This document shows, piece by piece, positions 56,617 to 64,000 of a stretch of DNA of 64,000 bases (its first letter is position 1; each line of letters starts with the position of its first letter). Location: assembly GCF_902506295.1 (NCBI RefSeq), contig NZ_LR733312.1:953503-1017502 (forward strand), given 5' to 3'. Source of the stretch: Luteimonas sp. 9C (GTDB lineage: Bacteria > Pseudomonadota > Gammaproteobacteria > Xanthomonadales > Xanthomonadaceae). The notes under the pieces were generated by a model. The model ran no database searches and was not told the origin of the DNA. It saw nothing but the letters and a program-made list of their open reading frames with translations. A program made the translations under genes and the position numbers.

Positions 56617-56640
56617 GCTATACTGGCCGGTATAGTAAAT
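56617..56640. promoter_or_regulatory. Palindromic operator and -10 between the two efflux operons
   Basis: TATACTGGCCGGTATA at 56619-56634 is a near-perfect palindrome (7 of 8 bases pair in each arm). It contains -10-like hexamers on the plus strand (TATACT, TATAGT) and lies 33 bp upstream of the plus-strand adaptor ATG. Repressor binding here would block that promoter. The 15-bp core ACTGGCCGGTATAGT nearly equals the site at 17880-17894. Confidence 0.65.
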
Positions 56641-56669
56641 CCCGTCCCACCTCTCCCAGGTCATCCCCC

Positions 56670-57932
56670 ATGCGCCGACTCCTCTCCATTGCCGTCCTCG
56701 TCGCGGCACTTTCCGCCTGCGGTCAACAAGAGGAGCAGGCCGCGCCGCCGCCGCCGGAAGTGGGCGTGCTGACCGTGCAGCCGACGAGCGTCGCGCTGGA
56801 GCAGGAACTGGTGGGCCGTCTGGCGCCGTTCCGCAGCGCCGATGTCCGTGCCCGCGTGCCGGGCGTGCTCGAGCGTCGCGTGTATCAGGAAGGCAGCGAC
56901 GTCAACGAAGGCGACGTGCTGTTCCGGATCGATCCGGCGCAGCTGCAGGCCGCGCTCGGCACCGCGCAGGGCGCGCAGGCGCAGGCACAGGCGAACGCGA
57001 TCAACGCCAAGAGCGCTGCCGATCGTGCGCGCCAGTTGGCGCCGACCAACTTCATCTCCAAGGCCGATCTCGACAATGCGCTGGCGGCCGAGCGCAGCGC
57101 GGAAGCCGCGCTGCAGGCGGCCCGCGCGTCCACCCAGACCGCGCAGATCAACCTCGGCTACGCCACGGTGCGCGCGCCGATCTCGGGCCGCGCCGGCAAG
57201 CAGCAGCTGACCGAGGGTGCGCTGGTCGGCCAGGGCGATTCGACGCTGCTGACCACGGTCGACCAGATCGACCCGCTCTACATCAACTTCTCGATCGGCG
57301 CGGCGGAGTTCAACCGCATCCGCGCGATGTCGCTCGACCAGGCTGCCGGCGGCGGCCAGGTCGAGATCGTCCTCGCCGACGGCTCGGTGCACGACCAGCT
57401 GGCGACGCTGGACTTCTCCGGTGACGTGGTCGACCCGGCGTCCGGCGCGATCCAGCTGCGTGCGACCGTGCCCAATCCCGACCGTCGCCTGCTGCCGGGC
57501 GTCTACGTGACGCTGCGCGCGAACATGGGCCAGCAGAGCGGCGTGTATCTGGTGCCGCAGGCCGCGGTGCTGCGTGATGCCAACACGGCTTACGTGCTGG
57601 TGGCGGGCGAAGGCGACAAGGTGGTCCGCAAGCCGGTCCGGACCGACCGTGCGCAGGATGGCCAGTGGGTCATCACCGAAGGTCTGGCGGCCGGCGATCG
57701 CGTGATCGTCAGCGGCGTGCCGAAGGCGCGTCCCGATGCGGTGGTCGCGCCCAAGCCGTGGACGCCCGGGCAGGCGCAGGCGCCGGCGGCGCCTGGCGGT
57801 GCGGCAGGTGCAGCGCCCGCGGCCCAGCCCGCAGGCGAGGCCGGCGCGCCCGCAGCGAGCGACGCCGCGACGGCGGCTCCGGCGCAGGATGGCGCCGGTC
57901 AGGCGCCCGCTGCGAACGACACGCAGGACTGA
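56670..57932 (+). CDS. RND periplasmic adaptor 2 (lipoprotein)
   Basis: A 420-residue AcrA-type adaptor. The signal ends in a lipobox LSAC with Cys17, so it is lipid-anchored. Hairpin and lipoyl parts are seen in ADVRARVPGVLERRVYQEGS and LGYATVRAPISGRAGKQQLTEG, then the beta-barrel region LPGVYVTLRANMG. The last 60 residues are an Ala/Pro/Gly low-complexity tail not typical of AcrA. It forms an operon with permease 2, which starts 6 bp downstream. Confidence 0.92.
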   Translation: MRRLLSIAVLVAALSACGQQEEQAAPPPPEVGVLTVQPTSVALEQELVGRLAPFRSADVRARVPGVLERRVYQEGSDVNEGDVLFRIDPAQLQAALGTAQGAQAQAQANAINAKSAADRARQLAPTNFISKADLDNALAAERSAEAALQAARASTQTAQINLGYATVRAPISGRAGKQQLTEGALVGQGDSTLLTTVDQIDPLYINFSIGAAEFNRIRAMSLDQAAGGGQVEIVLADGSVHDQLATLDFSGDVVDPASGAIQLRATVPNPDRRLLPGVYVTLRANMGQQSGVYLVPQAAVLRDANTAYVLVAGEGDKVVRKPVRTDRAQDGQWVITEGLAAGDRVIVSGVPKARPDAVVAPKPWTPGQAQAPAAPGGAAGAAPAAQPAGEAGAPAASDAATAAPAQDGAGQAPAANDTQD

Positions 57933-57938
57933 TCCGCC

Positions 57939-60900
57939 ATGCCCAAGTTCTTCATCAACCACCCGGTCTTCGCCTGGGTCGTCTCCATCCTGATTTCGCT
58001 CGCGGGTGTGATCTCGCTGCTGAACATGGGCGTGGAGTCGTATCCGAGCGTCGCACCGCCGCAGGTCACCGTCTCGGCGACCTATCCCGGCGCCAGCGCC
58101 GATACCACCGAACGTGCGGTGACCCAGGTCATCGAGCAGCAGCTCACCGGTATCGACAACCTGCTGTACTTCAGCTCGACGTCGAGTTCCTCCGGCCGCG
58201 CCAGCGTCACCCTGACATTCGAGACCGGTACCGACGCGGACATCGCGCAGGTGCAGGTGCAGAACAAGGTGTCGCTGGCCACGCCGCGCCTGCCCAGTGA
58301 AGTGGTGCAGCAGGGCGTCGTCGTGGCCAAGGCCAACGCCGGCTTCCTGATGGTGGTGGGCCTGCGGTCGGACGATCCGTCGGTGAGCCGCAACCAGCTC
58401 AACGACCTGATCGGCTCGCGCGTGCTCGAGCAGATCGCACGCGTGCCGGGCGTCGGCAGCACCCAGCAGTTCGGGTCCGAGTACGCCATGAACATCTGGC
58501 TCAATCCCGACCAGCTGCAGGGCTACGGCATGTCGGCGTCCCAGGTCATGGCCGCGGTGCGTGGACAGAACGTGCAGTTCGCGGCCGGTTCCGTGGGTTC
58601 CGACCCCGCGCCGGAAGGCCAGGGTTTCACCGCGACGGTCTCGGCCGAAGGCCGCTTCAGCACGCCCGAGCAGTTCGAGAACATCATCCTGCGTGCCGAC
58701 AACGAAGGCGCGACCGTGCGCCTGAAGGACGTCGCCCGGGTGGAGATCGGCGCGTCCGGCTACGGCTTCGACACCAAGTACAACGGCCAGGCCACCGGTG
58801 CGTTCGCGATCCAGCTGCTCCCCGGCGCGAACGCGCTGACGGTGGCCGGCGCGGTCGAGGCGCGCATGGACGAGCTGCAGCCGTCGTTCCCCCAGGGCAT
58901 CGAGTGGTTCAAGCCCTACGACACCACCACGTTCGTGACGCTGTCGATCAAGGAGGTCATCAAGACCCTGATCGAGGCGGTGATCCTGGTGTTCCTGGTG
59001 ATGCTGCTGTTCCTGCAGAACCTGCGCGCGACGATCATCCCGACGCTGGTCATTCCGATCGCGCTGCTCGGCACGTTCCTCGGTCTGAGCCTGCTGGGTT
59101 ACACGATCAACCAGCTGACCCTGTTCGCGATGGTGCTGGCGATCGGCATCGTGGTCGACGACGCGATCGTGGTGATCGAGAACGTCGAACGCATCATGGC
59201 GGAGGAACATCTGCCGCCACGCGAAGCCACCATGAAGGCGATGGACCAGATCACCGGCGCCGTCGTCGCGATCACCGTCGTGCTGGCCGCGGTGTTCATT
59301 CCCAGCGCGCTGCAGGGCGGCGCCTCAGGCGAGATCTACAAGCAGTTCGCGATCACGATCGCGGTCGCGATGGGCTTCTCGGCGTTCCTCGCGCTGGGCT
59401 TCACGCCGGCGCTGTGCGCGACGTTCCTCAAGCAGCATGCGCCGCCGGGCGAGCGCAAGAGCAACGTCGTCGTGCGCACGTTCAACAAGTACTACGACAA
59501 GGTCAACGCGACCTACGTCGGCCACATCGGCAGCGCCGTGCGGCACGCGCCGCGCTGGATGGCGGTGTTCGTGGTGCTGTGCGTGGTCTGCGGCTTCCTC
59601 TACATCAAGCTGCCCAGCAGCTTCGTGCCCGAGGAAGACCAGGGCTATGCGCTGGCGATCGTGCAGTTGCCGCCGGGCTCGACCCTGCAGCGGACCAATG
59701 CGGTCTTCGAGGACGTGCGCGCACGCCTGGAACAGAACCCGTCGTACGAAGCGATGCTGCAGGTCGCGGGCTTCAGCTTCGTCGGCCAGGGCGAGAACGT
59801 CGGCATGGGCTTCATCAAGCTCAAGGACTGGGCCGAACGCGACGCGGACATCAACCAGTTCCTCGGCGAGGCCAACGGCGCGCTGCAGGGCGTGCAGGAC
59901 GCGACGATCTTCGTCGTGAACCTGCCGACCGTGCAGGGCCTGGGCCAGTTCGGCGGCTTCGACATGTACCTGCAGGACCGCACCGGCGCCGGCAACGCGG
60001 CGCTGCAGCAGGCCCGCAACCAGCTGCTGGGCGCGGCCGCGCAGAAGACCGACGTGCTGCAGGGCGTGCGCCCGAACACGCTGGAGGACGCGCCGCAGCT
60101 GCAGCTGCACGTCGACCGCGTGCAGGCCCAGTCGATGGGCCTGTCGGTCACCGACATCTACAGCGCGATCCAGCTGATGCTGGCGCCGGTCTACGTCAAC
60201 GACTATGTGTCCGACGGCCGCATCAAGCGCGTCAACATGCAGGCCGACGCGCAGTACCGCACCGATCCGGGCTCGATCGGTCGCTTCTACACGCCGAGTG
60301 CGATGTCGACCAACGCCGACGGCACGCCGACGATGATCCCGCTGAGCACGGTGGTGAACCCGGAGTGGGGTGCCAGCACGCCGTCGCTGACGCGCTACAA
60401 CGGCTATTCGGCGATCAACATCGTCGGTTCGCAGGCGCCCGGTCGCAGTACGGGCGAGGCGATGGCCGCGATGGAGGAGATCGTCGAGAACGAACTGCCG
60501 GAAGGCTTCGGCTACGACTGGGCGGGCATGTCCTACCAGGAGATCATCGCCGGCAACACGGCGACGCTGCTGCTGCTGCTGTCGGTGGTCGTGGTGTTCC
60601 TGTGCCTGGCCGCGCTCTACGAGAGCTGGTCGATTCCGGTCGCAGTGCTGCTGGTGGTGCCGCTGGGCATCCTCGGCGCGGTGGTCTTCACGATGCTGCG
60701 TCCGGGTCTGTCGAACGACATCTTCTTCAAGATCGGCATGGTCACGGTGATCGGCCTGGCGGCGAAGAACGCGATCCTGATCGTCGAGTTCGCGGTGCAG
60801 CAGTACAAGGAGGGCAAGACCCTGCGCGACGCGACGGTGGACGCGGCGAACCTGCGTTTCCGACCGATCCTGATGACGTCGTTCGCCTTCATCATGGGCG

Positions 60901-61139
60901 TCACGCCGATGGCGCTGTCGAGCGGCGCGGGTTCGAGCGCACGTCATGCACTCGCCACCGGCGTCATCGGCGGCATGCTGTTCGCGACGTTCCTCGGCCT
61001 GCTGCTGATTCCGGTGTTCTTCATCATCGTGCGGCGCGTGCTGGGCGACAAACTCGACGAGCCGGATCCGCGTCTCGAAACGGCACGCGAGCGTGAGCGC
61101 CAGCTGGAGCAGGACGGCGACGAACGACCGGCGCACTGA
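57939..61139 (+). CDS. RND multidrug efflux permease 2 (AcrB type)
   Basis: A 1066-residue permease closely resembling AcrB/MexB. The TM4 Asp pair is in GIVVDDAIVVIENVERIM and the TM10 Lys in GLAAKNAILIVEFAVQQ. It exports diverse toxic compounds from periplasm or membrane with its adaptor. No outer-membrane factor follows: the next gene, after a terminator, is an FAD monooxygenase, so a TolC/OprM-like protein encoded elsewhere must be used. Confidence 0.93.
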   Translation: MPKFFINHPVFAWVVSILISLAGVISLLNMGVESYPSVAPPQVTVSATYPGASADTTERAVTQVIEQQLTGIDNLLYFSSTSSSSGRASVTLTFETGTDADIAQVQVQNKVSLATPRLPSEVVQQGVVVAKANAGFLMVVGLRSDDPSVSRNQLNDLIGSRVLEQIARVPGVGSTQQFGSEYAMNIWLNPDQLQGYGMSASQVMAAVRGQNVQFAAGSVGSDPAPEGQGFTATVSAEGRFSTPEQFENIILRADNEGATVRLKDVARVEIGASGYGFDTKYNGQATGAFAIQLLPGANALTVAGAVEARMDELQPSFPQGIEWFKPYDTTTFVTLSIKEVIKTLIEAVILVFLVMLLFLQNLRATIIPTLVIPIALLGTFLGLSLLGYTINQLTLFAMVLAIGIVVDDAIVVIENVERIMAEEHLPPREATMKAMDQITGAVVAITVVLAAVFIPSALQGGASGEIYKQFAITIAVAMGFSAFLALGFTPALCATFLKQHAPPGERKSNVVVRTFNKYYDKVNATYVGHIGSAVRHAPRWMAVFVVLCVVCGFLYIKLPSSFVPEEDQGYALAIVQLPPGSTLQRTNAVFEDVRARLEQNPSYEAMLQVAGFSFVGQGENVGMGFIKLKDWAERDADINQFLGEANGALQGVQDATIFVVNLPTVQGLGQFGGFDMYLQDRTGAGNAALQQARNQLLGAAAQKTDVLQGVRPNTLEDAPQLQLHVDRVQAQSMGLSVTDIYSAIQLMLAPVYVNDYVSDGRIKRVNMQADAQYRTDPGSIGRFYTPSAMSTNADGTPTMIPLSTVVNPEWGASTPSLTRYNGYSAINIVGSQAPGRSTGEAMAAMEEIVENELPEGFGYDWAGMSYQEIIAGNTATLLLLLSVVVVFLCLAALYESWSIPVAVLLVVPLGILGAVVFTMLRPGLSNDIFFKIGMVTVIGLAAKNAILIVEFAVQQYKEGKTLRDATVDAANLRFRPILMTSFAFIMGVTPMALSSGAGSSARHALATGVIGGMLFATFLGLLLIPVFFIIVRRVLGDKLDEPDPRLETARERERQLEQDGDERPAH

Positions 61140-61161
61140 CCGCGTCGTCGTTTGATCATGA

Positions 61162-61189
61162 AAGGCCGCCCCGGCGACGGGGCGGCCTT
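61162..61189. terminator. Terminator after the efflux operon
   Basis: AAGGCCGCCCCG at 61162-61173 pairs perfectly with CGGGGCGGCCTT at 61178-61189 around GCGA, 22 bp after the permease stop. The T-run is short. Confidence 0.8.
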
Positions 61190-61268
61190 CTGCATATGTG
61201 GCGCGCGCTTCGGTCGCTGCCGGATCCGTGAATGCACCGGTATGCTGGCGGCCCGCTGCGGAGCCTCC

Positions 61269-62531
61269 ATGACGCCATTGCAGATCGCCATCGTCGGTTA
61301 CGGCACGGCCGGACAGGCCGCCGCAGTGCTGCTGGCGCGCGATGGTCACCGGGTCGACGTATTCGAGCGGGCGCCCGAGCCGGGTCCGGTCGGCGCCGGC
61401 TTCCTCCTCCAGCCCACCGGTCTGCAGGTGCTGTGGCGCATGAGCCTGCTCGATCCGGCGCTCGCGCACGGCGCGCGCATCGATCGGCTCTACGGCGACA
61501 CGCCCTGCGGGCGCGCGGTCATGGACATGCGCTACGCCGGTCTCGATGCGCGGCTGTGCGGGGTCGGCATGCAACGCGGCGCGCTGTTCTCGATCCTCGA
61601 CGACGCGCGGTGCGATGGGGTGCGGCTGCAGGCGGGCATCACCATCGCGGGTCCGGACATCGACAACGACCGCTGGCTGCGGGACGCGGACGGTCGCCGG
61701 CACGGTCCCTTCGATCTGGTGCTGGCGGCGGACGGCGCGGCATCCCGCCTGCGCGGACAGCTGGGCGCCGTGCGCCGCGACGCGGTGTATCCGTGGGGCG
61801 CGCTCTGGTGTCTGCTCGATGCGCACGACTGGCCGCATCTGCACGAATTGCGCCAGCGCTACGTCGCCGCGCGCCGGATGATCGGCCTGTTGCCGGTCGG
61901 CACGCGTCCGGGCGATGCGACCCCGCGTCTGAGCTTCTTCTGGAGCCTGCCGGTCGCGGCCTTCGACGGCTGGCAGTCCGCTGCGCTCGACGACTGGCGC
62001 CAGGCGGTGACCGCCATCTGGCCCGAAGCTTCGCGCCTGCTCTCGTCCACCACCACGCACGCGCAACTGGCGCGTGCGAGCTATCGCGATGTCACGCTGA
62101 CGCGATGGCACCGTGGCCGCTGGGTGCTGCTGGGCGACGCCGCCCATGCGATGAGCCCGCAGCTGGGGCAGGGCGTCAACATGGCCCTGCTCGACGCCGA
62201 AGCGCTGCGCGATGCCTTGCGCGCGAAATCACTCCCGGATGCATTGACCACGTATGCACGCGTGCGTCGCCGACACGTGGCGATGTACCAGTTCTGGAGT
62301 CGCTGGCTGACCCCGGTGTTCCAGTCCGATCGCGACCTGGTCGCGAAGGCGCGCGACGTCGCGTTCCAGCCGGTGGGGCGCCTGCCGGGCGGGCGCGGAC
62401 ACATGCTGCGGGTGCTCAGTGGCACGCAGCACGGACTGTTCGGAGCGTTACCGCTGGCGCCCGCGTTCGTGGAGACACTCGACCGGTTCGGCCGGACAGC
62501 GGGCGCGCCCGCTTCTGCCGTGGCGTCGTAG
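61269..62531 (+). CDS. FAD-dependent monooxygenase
   Basis: A 420-residue flavoprotein of the aromatic hydroxylase/UbiH-like group. The FAD-binding GxGxxG motif is in VGYGTAGQAAAVLLARDGH at the N-terminus with VDVFERA closing the Rossmann fold; DLVLAADGAASRLR is the DG motif, and GDAAHAMSPQLGQGVNMALL the GD motif. It likely hydroxylates an aromatic or polyketide-like substrate with NAD(P)H and oxygen. Neighbouring genes do not reveal the substrate. TATGCT at 61241-61246 is a possible -10 hexamer. Confidence 0.82.
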   Translation: MTPLQIAIVGYGTAGQAAAVLLARDGHRVDVFERAPEPGPVGAGFLLQPTGLQVLWRMSLLDPALAHGARIDRLYGDTPCGRAVMDMRYAGLDARLCGVGMQRGALFSILDDARCDGVRLQAGITIAGPDIDNDRWLRDADGRRHGPFDLVLAADGAASRLRGQLGAVRRDAVYPWGALWCLLDAHDWPHLHELRQRYVAARRMIGLLPVGTRPGDATPRLSFFWSLPVAAFDGWQSAALDDWRQAVTAIWPEASRLLSSTTTHAQLARASYRDVTLTRWHRGRWVLLGDAAHAMSPQLGQGVNMALLDAEALRDALRAKSLPDALTTYARVRRRHVAMYQFWSRWLTPVFQSDRDLVAKARDVAFQPVGRLPGGRGHMLRVLSGTQHGLFGALPLAPAFVETLDRFGRTAGAPASAVAS

Positions 62532-62586
62532 CAGGGCGAGGCGGGCGCAGCGCAGCAGGCGGCTTGACGTCCGGTCTTCAACGGCG

Positions 62587-62610
62587 TAATTAATTAGGTA
62601 ATTAGTTAAC
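62587..62610. promoter_or_regulatory. AT-rich tandem repeat, likely ArsR-type operator
   Basis: TAATTAATTAGG at 62587-62598 and TAATTAGTTAAC at 62599-62610 form an imperfect 12-bp tandem repeat (9 of 12), ending 11 bp before the regulator ATG. It is one of the most AT-rich stretches in the window. ArsR-family autorepressors bind such AT-rich sites overlapping their own promoter. Confidence 0.5.
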
Positions 62611-62621
62611 TGGATGCCGCC

Positions 62622-62924
62622 ATGGAACGCGTGTTCGAAGCCCTCGCCTCGACGCCACGTCGCCAGATCCTCGCGTATCTCAATGCCGGCGAGCTGACCG
62701 CGGGCGAGATCGGTGCCCGCTTCGAGTTCAGCAAGCCGGCGTTGTCGGGGCACCTGCGGGTGCTCGAACAGGCCGGCCTGATCGAACGCGAGAAGCGCGG
62801 ACAGTTCGTGTTCTTCCGGCTGGTGCCCGACCGCCTCGCGAACACGCTCTTCGCCTGGGCGGCCGAGGTGTGCCCCGTCGGCGGACCGATCAAGCGCGAA
62901 CGCCGCAAGCCGGGCAGGGCGTGA
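62622..62924 (+). CDS. ArsR/SdpR-type winged-helix regulator
   Basis: A 100-residue single-domain regulator. The winged helix-turn-helix is clear: FEALASTPRRQILAYLNAGE, LTAGEIGARFEFSKPALSGH as recognition region, and LREQAGLIEREKRGQFVFFRL-like wing (about 45-68). It lacks the Cys pairs of metal-sensing ArsR proteins, so it is closer to the SdpR autorepressor group. The following gene starts within its stop codon (GTGA), implying one co-regulated unit. Confidence 0.82.
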   Translation: MERVFEALASTPRRQILAYLNAGELTAGEIGARFEFSKPALSGHLRVLEQAGLIEREKRGQFVFFRLVPDRLANTLFAWAAEVCPVGGPIKRERRKPGRA

Positions 62925-64000
62925 GCGCGGTGGCCGGCGATGGGACTCATGCCGCACCGGTCCAGCGGGCCGTGCCCGCGTCCGGTGCGGCCGCGACGTT
63001 CCCGGCCGCGCACGTGCCGTCGCGCGGCGGCGGACTGCCGGTCGAAGTGACCCTGATCGCGCGGTTCGCGCCGGGACAGGGCGATGCCGTGATCGGCGAC
63101 GCGCTGCGTCGGCAGCGGGCGCATCCGGCGTTCGTCGATGCGCTCGATGAGCCGTCCACGCGGATCGGCGTGATGGATCTCGCGCGCGGTGATCCTTCGT
63201 CGCTGTACACCTTCGGCGTCGGCGCCAAGGGGCATCCCTTCCATCGCCATGCCGGCAACCGCATGTTCACCGCGGTGTCGGGCAGCGCCGGGGCGCATCT
63301 GCGGTTCTCGACCGCATCGCAGGCGCAGATCGACGCCGATCCGGGCGCATTCGTCGACGCCCTGCATGTAGTCGAGGTTCCAGCGGACTGCCTGTTCTCG
63401 GTGCGCTTCGGCGGTGGGACCTGGCACCAGTTCATGCCCGCGCAGCCCGGTAGCGTGCATCCCGCGCTGTTCGCGGTGTCCTGCCATCCCGACGAAACCG
63501 CCGGCGGGCTCGATGCGGCCACCCAGGCACGCGTGCTCGACAATGCGGCCGACATTCCGGCGCTGACCGATGTGCTGCCCGCCGCGGTCCAGGCGCTTCT
63601 CGACGCCGCGTGGCGCCAACCCGCATCGATCGCGACGACCCGCCCGTCGCTGGATCCGGCGCCGGTGTCCTGCACGCGCGCGGACGCGCCCGTTGGAGGA
63701 GCGCGCGCGGCCGACGCGGTGGACGCGGATTCGCTGCTGCAGTCGCAGCTGCCCGGCCCCGTCGCGCACGAAGACCAGGCTGCAGTGCGACTGGACGCAG
63801 CGCAGGTCGGCGGCGCGACGCCCGCGCAGGTCATGGATGCGCTGCTGGCGGGTTTCGTCGCCAATCCCCCGGTGGGCGTCGGACGGCTGATGGCGTTGCG
63901 CAACCTGCTGGTGCGGCCCGCGGGGCTGCGCACCTCACCGCTCGGATGTCCCGCGTCCTCGCTGCTGTCGGTCGATGCGCCGCAGATGTTCGCCGGTCGG
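62921..64000 (+). CDS. Cupin-like plus DUF2867-like protein (partial, cut by window end)
   Basis: This frame opens with GTG at 62921, overlapping the regulator stop, and stays open through base 64000 (360 residues visible). Residues 80-190 look like a cupin-type beta-barrel with candidate metal ligands His105, His108, His110 and His169 (GHPFHRHAGNRM, GGTWHQF). An Ala/Pro-rich linker follows. From about residue 300, VMDALLAGFVANPPVGVGRL and MALRNLLVRPAGL resemble the start of DUF2867. The joined architecture and the function are not known to me. Confidence 0.6.
   Translation, partial: MSAVAGDGTHAAPVQRAVPASGAAATFPAAHVPSRGGGLPVEVTLIARFAPGQGDAVIGDALRRQRAHPAFVDALDEPSTRIGVMDLARGDPSSLYTFGVGAKGHPFHRHAGNRMFTAVSGSAGAHLRFSTASQAQIDADPGAFVDALHVVEVPADCLFSVRFGGGTWHQFMPAQPGSVHPALFAVSCHPDETAGGLDAATQARVLDNAADIPALTDVLPAAVQALLDAAWRQPASIATTRPSLDPAPVSCTRADAPVGGARAADAVDADSLLQSQLPGPVAHEDQAAVRLDAAQVGGATPAQVMDALLAGFVANPPVGVGRLMALRNLLVRPAGLRTSPLGCPASSLLSVDAPQMFAGR

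Noticed and set aside
59325..62147. 940-codon open frame on the minus strand over permease 2 and the monooxygenase
   Set aside because: It has an antisense composition bias, crosses a terminator and an intergenic spacer, and shows no recognisable domain.

Overview
The window is high-GC, gene-dense chromosomal DNA from a gammaproteobacterium, most likely a member of the Xanthomonadaceae/Lysobacteraceae (Lysobacter/Luteimonas type). This rests on gene order (rpoE-rseA-mucD-lepA-lepB-DUF4845-rnc-era-recO; pabB-mltG-tmk-holB-pilZ; nagZ-hpt-MTIP), protein style, and -10-like hexamers placed directly upstream of start codons. No rRNA, tRNA, insertion sequence, prophage or CRISPR array was seen. Most of the window is ordinary core genome; accessory or less understood items are scattered between core blocks.

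Layout. 1-5 kb: end of a transporter, a YdcZ-type membrane protein, an HD-domain protein, two small proteins, a secreted M17 aminopeptidase, TrhO and a co-translated membrane protein. 5-12.5 kb: a glutamine amidotransferase, a DEAD-box helicase, a GST, SelO and the ABC-F protein Uup, with REP-like and dispersed repeats between them. 12.5-17.5 kb: pabB, then mltG-tmk-holB-pilZ. 17.6-20.6 kb: a small unknown gene divergent from a TetR regulator, then a FadB/FadJ-like beta-oxidation enzyme. 20.8-30.2 kb: the sigma-E envelope-stress module (with a sigma-E-type promoter in front of rpoE) running into lepA, lepB, rnc, era and recO, with a GFA-family gene inserted. 30.2-38.3 kb: an orphan REC-Hpt protein, a YdbH-like AsmA-superfamily protein with a lipoprotein form of YdbL, rlmD, a CYTH protein, nagZ, hpt and a methylthioinosine phosphorylase. 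38.3-46.9 kb: kdpABCDE led by a TorF-type porin. 47-51 kb: btuB under a cobalamin riboswitch, a TfoX C-domain protein with free-Met-sulfoxide reductase, and bioD. 51.2-61.1 kb: two divergent RND efflux systems around one TetR gene and a palindromic operator. 61.2-64 kb: an FAD monooxygenase, then an ArsR-type regulator overlapping a cupin/DUF2867-like gene cut by the window end.

How parts fit together. Envelope maintenance recurs: sigma-E/RseA/MucD, signal peptidase, MltG and NagZ (peptidoglycan turnover), YdbH/YdbL (probable lipid transport to the outer membrane), TorF and BtuB (outer-membrane channels) and the efflux pumps. The best candidates for under-described biology are the 15-bp operator core shared by two unlinked tetR loci, the reduced two-gene YdbH/lipo-YdbL locus, the ArsR/cupin-DUF2867 operon, the REC-Hpt orphan, and a set of genes that look leaderless. 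All coordinates were derived by reading the sequence; no database search was run.
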